A stretch of 64,000 nt of DNA from contig JAPEHQ010000010.1 in the NCBI GenBank assembly GCA_027405735.1, positions 1,984,001-2,048,000 of the forward strand, given 5' to 3'. This stretch comes from Mucor racemosus (Eukaryota; Mucoromycota; Mucoromycetes; Mucorales; Mucoraceae). A model generated the notes under the pieces. It was not told the origin of the DNA. It ran no database searches and saw only the letters and a program-made list of their open reading frames with translations. The position numbers and the translations under genes were made by a program. Shown here in pieces: positions 59,729-64,000 of this stretch. The number at the start of each line of letters is the position of its first letter. Position 1 is the first letter of the stretch.

Positions 59729-60175
59729 CATTATGGCCCACCTGTGCTGCACAATATGATTTTGTTGTGCCCAGGTGGTCTGTACACTATGGCCTGAGCT
59801 GTTGTATTCACTGTATATGATGGCTAAAAAGATAACAGGATGCACATGGTGTAATGATCTGTAATTTTGGACTAACAACAAAGGTGGATAATATGCTTAT
59901 AGATATTATTCTTGTTATTATAAATTGGTGATTAGGGTTGATAAAGTTTGGTATTTTTATTTGTAAATTAGATATTTACTGTATTAGTGAATAAATAAAA
60001 GTAAAGGGAGTGTAATAAGACAGATAAATTTACAGGGGATCATGTAATAATTTCTTTGTAGTATTTATATAATAAGGAATGAGGCAAAGTTTTGCATGAA
60101 TGAAACTGAAATGTTTGATTCATTACACGTCGTACTCAGATAAAAGAAAAGAATACCAGCTTGATAGTCTGATAT
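59729..60175 (+). mobile_element. CACTA-type fragment, copy D
   Basis: CATTATGGCCCACCTGTGC at 59729 and the following 115 bp match the left end of copy A (hairpin GCACAA...TTGTGC included). After the LTR-like block at 59850-60127, CAGATAAAAGAAAAGAATAC and GCTTGATAGTCTGATAT match 9748-9785 of copy A. About 900 bp between these parts are missing. The fragment ends one base before the LINE ORF1 ATG. Confidence 0.7.
59850..60127. mobile_element. Solo LTR-like insertion, family c (278 bp)
   Basis: It has perfect 8-bp inverted ends, TGTAATGA and TCATTACA. There is no 5-bp duplication, and the flanking CACTA sequence lacks about 900 bp, which suggests deletion or recombination at the insertion site. 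Confidence 0.6.
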
Positions 60176-60176
60176 C

Positions 60177-61691
60177 ATGGCTTCCTCTACTAATATATCG
60201 AACGTAAGGGATCCTGATAGTTCTACTGGCAGAACTACTCAGGAATCTCGCCATAATCCACATAATCAACCTTTTACTTGTCAGACTTGGGCCGAACTCG
60301 CAAAGAAGCAGGAGCGTACAAACTATAACGTCTCTCCTAACCTGGACTCTTTTGACCTACAAAACCTGAACACGTACTTTTCTAAGAACACTCCCTTCCT
60401 TGAGGCAACTGAACCCCATTCTATTGTTATGGATTGTTCTCAATTTGATGGAATGACTTTCGGACAGAAGGATCTTAATACAATCCTTAGAGAGCAATAT
60501 CCCACCGGACTCATTCTTACTATGCGAGCCGTTGGCAAATCCAAGAAATTTTTCGAAATCTCCTTCCTTAATGAAGAGGAACGAATTGCGGCACTTAACC
60601 GTCAATTTACTGTTCACGGTAAAGACATTGTGGTCAGTCCTACTCTAGGTACCAATGCAAACATTATCCGTGTTGGTATAACCGGTATTCCTGGTCTGGA
60701 TGAAAATTCCATTCGTGTACGCTTGACTGAAATTTTGAGCCAATGTGGGGATATTTTGGAGCTTGGTCTCCATCACATTCCAAGTGGACACTGGTTCAAC
60801 GGACGAGGCTTTGCAACCCTCAACCGTGATACCTCCAAAGTGTATCCTGCTGAACTTCATCATCAAATTGATTTCTCAGGGGATCGTAAGATTACTCAAG
60901 TTTGGAGTAATATGAAGATGGTATGCAAAGAGTGCCATTCTGAAGACCATATCAAGGCTGATTGCCCGGTAGTCCGCGAACGTAACCTTAAACGTTGTTT
61001 CGAATGTCAAAGTCCTGATCATTTGAAAGCTGACTGCCCTAGTGCACGATGGAACCGCAGAAGAAAAGTTCCTCGTACGGATGCTGTTCCTCCTACTACC
61101 GGAGCACGTACAGACAATCGTAGTCCTCGACTCCAGGGACGTCCTAATGGACCTCCTCCAATTGCCACCTTCAATCCATTTGAAGCCTTGGATTTCTCTG
61201 AACATGAAAAGGCCAAAGGACCTGTTTCCTCTGTTCCCGCTACTTCGAATGTTGCTCATACAGCTTCTTCGACAGCTAACTTTGTTCAAGAAGATCGCTC
61301 TGATCAAGCAGATTCTTCTTTGAATGCTTCTGCGCTTGATGCTCGCACAGCTCAAGCTTCTTCCCCTTCTCAGGAAAGAGAAGACGATGGCAAGGCTAGT
61401 TCATCTAACCTTCCCCCCTATCCTACTGTGGCGGAGGAGCAGCAGTTAGGCATGGAAGTCGATTCTGCAGACGTTCCTGAGGAACAATCTCAGAATCAAG
61501 GCATGGAAGTTGATTTCAACAGAGAATCTTCACCGCAAGCACCACCTTCTGGTGTTGGCGACTCCACGCACAGGTCAGATTCGTCTCCTTCAGAATACGT
61601 TTCTGTCGATGCATCCCACTCGGATGGAAGTAGTAGTGCTGGTTATAAGACTAGGTACGGCAGGGTCTCTAATAGCCCTGCACGTTACTAA
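60177..61691 (+). CDS. LINE ORF1, zinc-knuckle nucleic-acid-binding protein
   Basis: One uninterrupted frame of 504 residues. The first 230 residues form a globular region shared with the broken copy at 24746-26149 and may contain an RRM-like fold (IIRVGITGIPGLDENSIR, GRGFATLNRD). Two CCHC knuckles follow: C250, C253, H258, C263 and C274, C277, H282, C287. The C-terminal 200 residues are Ser/Glu/Asp/Pro-rich and likely disordered (YPTVAEEQQLGMEVDSADVP). ORF1 proteins coat the element RNA and act as chaperones in the retrotransposition particle. Codon use is richer in G and C than in nearby genes. ORF2 begins 13 nt after its stop, so ORF2 would depend on reinitiation or termination coupling. 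Confidence 0.88.
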   Translation: MASSTNISNVRDPDSSTGRTTQESRHNPHNQPFTCQTWAELAKKQERTNYNVSPNLDSFDLQNLNTYFSKNTPFLEATEPHSIVMDCSQFDGMTFGQKDLNTILREQYPTGLILTMRAVGKSKKFFEISFLNEEERIAALNRQFTVHGKDIVVSPTLGTNANIIRVGITGIPGLDENSIRVRLTEILSQCGDILELGLHHIPSGHWFNGRGFATLNRDTSKVYPAELHHQIDFSGDRKITQVWSNMKMVCKECHSEDHIKADCPVVRERNLKRCFECQSPDHLKADCPSARWNRRRKVPRTDAVPPTTGARTDNRSPRLQGRPNGPPPIATFNPFEALDFSEHEKAKGPVSSVPATSNVAHTASSTANFVQEDRSDQADSSLNASALDARTAQASSPSQEREDDGKASSSNLPPYPTVAEEQQLGMEVDSADVPEEQSQNQGMEVDFNRESSPQAPPSGVGDSTHRSDSSPSEYVSVDASHSDGSSSAGYKTRYGRVSNSPARY

Positions 61692-61704
61692 ATCATCTTA
61701 TCTA

Positions 61705-64000
61705 ATGAATAATAACCCTATGCTTTTAAATATGAAGATGGGTTCTATCAATTGTCGAACCTTCCCTAAACTAAACAATCCAACACTCACTGACGATTTC
61801 GTCAGACACTTAATATACTATTATGTCAAGAAACACACATTCCTTCAGACCAATTTGATGAACTTACTACTTCTATGCACCACAAATTTTTATGCCATGA
61901 GTCCCTCTGGACGCATTATTGCGCAATTATCAACTTCAACCCATCCATTTCAATGGTCAAGGTTCATGAATCCGTTGATGGACGTTTGTTACTTGCAAAA
62001 TTCTCACTCGTTGATAATTCCATACCACCATTTTACATTCTCAATTTATATGCACCTGCGGAACACAACGTCCGTAGCAAAAACACATTCTTTACCAATA
62101 TGATTAATATGATTCTATCCTTAACTGACTTCTAGTCTATAGTATCGTCTATGATCGTTGCTGGAGACTTCAACTACTCATTCGACAACAGTAGTGAGCA
62201 TTTCTCCGTAACTAATCCATGCACTAACCTCCTCCAATTCATACAAACTTACCTCCATGATTGTTTTAACGTTTCTGGAGAATCCTTTTATGACATAACG
62301 TTTAAAAGAGGAACTGATATGTCCACAATTGATTATGTTTTTGCTGGATCCAACTTACACTCAAATATCAATGACACCCATCTTGCTTTTATAAAGACAG
62401 CATGGACAGATCATGCGCTCCTTTCATTTACATACACTGTTGGTGCTTCCCATATCGGTAAAGGTACCTGGAGAGCTGACCCTCACCTTGCTACCAACCC
62501 GGTATATGTTCGAAAACTCAACCAAGAATTGGACAACTATATACTACACAAATTAACTACTTCAATTTCAGTTCAGGAACAGTGGGATTACATAAAAAAT
62601 ATGGTAAAAAAAGTTACTCAAAATTTTTGCCGTATCCGTGCTGTTAAACAAAAGCAAATAATGCGGGAACTCCAAAGTGATCGAAATAGTATTTTACGTC
62701 GATATCGTCATGATACTCATGTTTTGCAGACACTCTTACCCGAGGTTGAATCCCAAATTGCTAAGATACAGCAAGAACGAGCCGAAACTTCTAGGCTTAG
62801 AGCAGGGAAGAAATGGCTCGAATTTAACGAGAAATCAGCTGGATATCTGGCTCGTACCATAGCAAGCAGAAATTCATCCAGAAACTTTAAGAAGATCATA
62901 CATCCTGTCACTGAAGTCAACTGTGAAGACACTGAATCCAAGTTGGCAGCTATTAATACATTCTACTCAGATCTTTATACCGCCAAACGTATTGATGTAA
63001 ATTGCTTGGATGACATGTTGGGTCATATTCACAAGCAACTCTCCATCAGCGAAGCTCAGTCCATTCTTCATGAAATTACTTATGATGATATCCTGGAAGG
63101 ATCTAAACGGTGCCCTCGCAAGAGTAGCCCCGGCTTAGACGGTCTACCATATGAAATTCTTCATCTGGTGATTGCCCATCCGCGATGTCGATCTATTGCC
63201 ACTGCTGTCTACAACGAAGCCATTCAATTTGCGAGATTTCCCCAATCTTGGCAACAAGCTTGCATTGCGTTGATCCCAAAAAAGGGTGATCTGACTGATC
63301 TGGCTAATTGGCGGCCCATCTCCCTTATCAACACAGATTGTAAGGTCTTTACCAGAATGCTAAATTCTCGTATCGTTCCTCTCGCGTCGAAGTTGATAAC
63401 TGAGTTCCAGGCTGGGTTCATGCGTAATAGATTTATTGGTGATCACGGATTAACCAACAAACTAATCCTTGAAGATGCACAGAAAACCGGTGCAGATGGC
63501 GTGGAATACGTAGGCGTAATGCTAGATCAGACCAAAGCTTACGACTTAATTCATCCCACCTATCTGGTCAAAGTTCTCGAGAAATTTGGGTTTCCAACCG
63601 CTTTTGTCCATTGCATTCAAAATCTATTTTTTAATAATCAAATCTTTGTCAATATGAACGGTTTCCTGTCTCCAGCTGTTTCTCAGAAACGTGGATTGCG
63701 GCAGGGGGATTCGATCTCACCCTTATTATTCAATTTCGCCATAGAACCATTTCTGCAATCTATCTTGGCTCATCAGGATATTAGTGGCTATTCATTACAA
63801 CACGGTCATACTACCTTTACCAAAGGGCTGAACTACATCGCCCCCAACCGTCCTGTTAAACTCCTAGCTTATGCGGACGATGTGCTGTTATACATAAACT
63901 CTGTTAGTGAATTTCACGCCTTACAAGATTGCCTAAAGACATACAACAAAGCTTCTAATTCCTTAATCAACTACAATAAGTCCGTTGCGTTCCCCCTTTC
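61705..64000 (+). pseudogene. LINE ORF2: endonuclease and reverse transcriptase, frameshift plus stop
   Basis: The frame opens at ATG 61705 (MKMGSINCRTF), shifts near 61815-61830, and continues in frame 3 with QETHIPS, then a TAG at 62133, then VAGDFNYSFD, STIDYVFAG and TDHALLS of the APE-type endonuclease. From 62136 the frame stays open to the window end. It contains the reverse-transcriptase blocks CPRKSSPGLDGLPYEIL, LIPKKGDLTDLANWRPISL, MLDQTKAYDLIHPTYL (motif A), LRQGDSISPLLFNFAIEP (motif B) and LLAYADDVLLY (motif C, YADD at 63870-63881). The catalytic aspartates are all present. With two lesions the copy is probably inactive, though only recently so. The remaining C terminus is outside the window. 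Confidence 0.87.

Larger units (their letters stand above)
60177..64000 (+). mobile_element. LINE (non-LTR retrotransposon), younger copy, runs off the window
   Basis: Two-ORF element with ORF1 (zinc knuckles) and ORF2 (APE endonuclease plus reverse transcriptase). Its 5' end meets CACTA copy D one base before the ORF1 ATG. It is less AT-rich than the surrounding DNA. The architecture matches L1-like elements of Mucoromycota (Grem-LINE1 in Mucor), an assignment from general knowledge only. The 3' end lies beyond 64000. Confidence 0.88.

Noticed and set aside
60876..61355. 159-residue minus-strand frame opposite LINE ORF1
   Set aside because: Antisense shadow of a long coding frame with no motif of its own.
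61510..61704. Alternative plus-strand frame within LINE ORF1
   Set aside because: This part is an out-of-frame shadow of ORF1; only the portion after 61705 is the real start of ORF2.
1..64000. CRISPR arrays, bacterial operons or integrated virus genes
   Set aside because: The genes are spliced and eukaryotic; repeats are dispersed transposons, not short spaced repeats, and no capsid or viral polymerase text was seen.

Overview
The window looks like nuclear DNA of an early-diverging filamentous fungus, most likely a member of Mucoromycota/Mucorales. The genes have many short GT-AG introns (mostly 50-70 nt), the DNA is strongly AT-rich, and the gene set (Cdc24 with CH-like, DH, PH and PB1 regions, PARN, type I metacaspase, a divergent TKL-like kinase, secreted GH3 beta-glucosidase) fits that group. 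The species is an inference and was not checked against any database.

Gene islands: (1) 452-2868, a PNUTS-like PP1/transcription-termination factor. (2) 12330-20865, an MFS monocarboxylate-type transporter, the Cdc42 exchange factor Cdc24 and an unidentified three-pass membrane protein, all on the minus strand. (3) 34133-41381, a compact block with a mitochondrial carrier, HSC20/Jac1 (3' ends overlapping), PARN (divergent from HSC20) and a GH3 beta-glucosidase. (4) 44825-52188, a kinase-like protein lacking the HRD aspartate, a metacaspase and an ankyrin-repeat protein. Exon junctions were worked out by hand and every multi-exon model closes in one frame.

The rest is a graveyard of nested mobile DNA. 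The clearest element is a CACTA-type DNA transposon at 26927-29877 (termini CACTACGGCCGA, 3-bp TAG target duplication, subterminal GCACA/TGTGC motifs). Related copies lie at 8714-11220, 55356-59172 and 59729-60175. Three of them carry the same decayed fragment of a host WD40 gene that reads like the C-terminal part of cytoplasmic dynein intermediate chain, with a stop codon shared by all three. A long noncoding repeat (called Rep-B here) occurs at about 3830-6310, 21460-30670 and 53270-55355, with partial copies at 7560-7810 and 42360-43450. It is the host of several later insertions: a LINE (22513-26137), itself split by a Tc1/mariner-type remnant with a TA duplication (23653-24551), and the CACTA element.

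A second, younger LINE starts at 60177 and runs off the right edge. Its ORF1 is intact, with two zinc knuckles; its ORF2 has endonuclease and reverse-transcriptase motifs but carries one frameshift and one stop. Both LINE copies begin at the ORF1 start codon with no visible 5' leader. Solo LTRs with exact 5-bp duplications, a pogo/Tc1-like MITE, a GCTTG/GCTCG-rich block and a degenerate 177-bp tandem array complete the accessory DNA. In Mucor, LINE1-like elements of this architecture (Grem-LINE1) cluster next to centromeres, so a pericentromeric position is possible but unproven.
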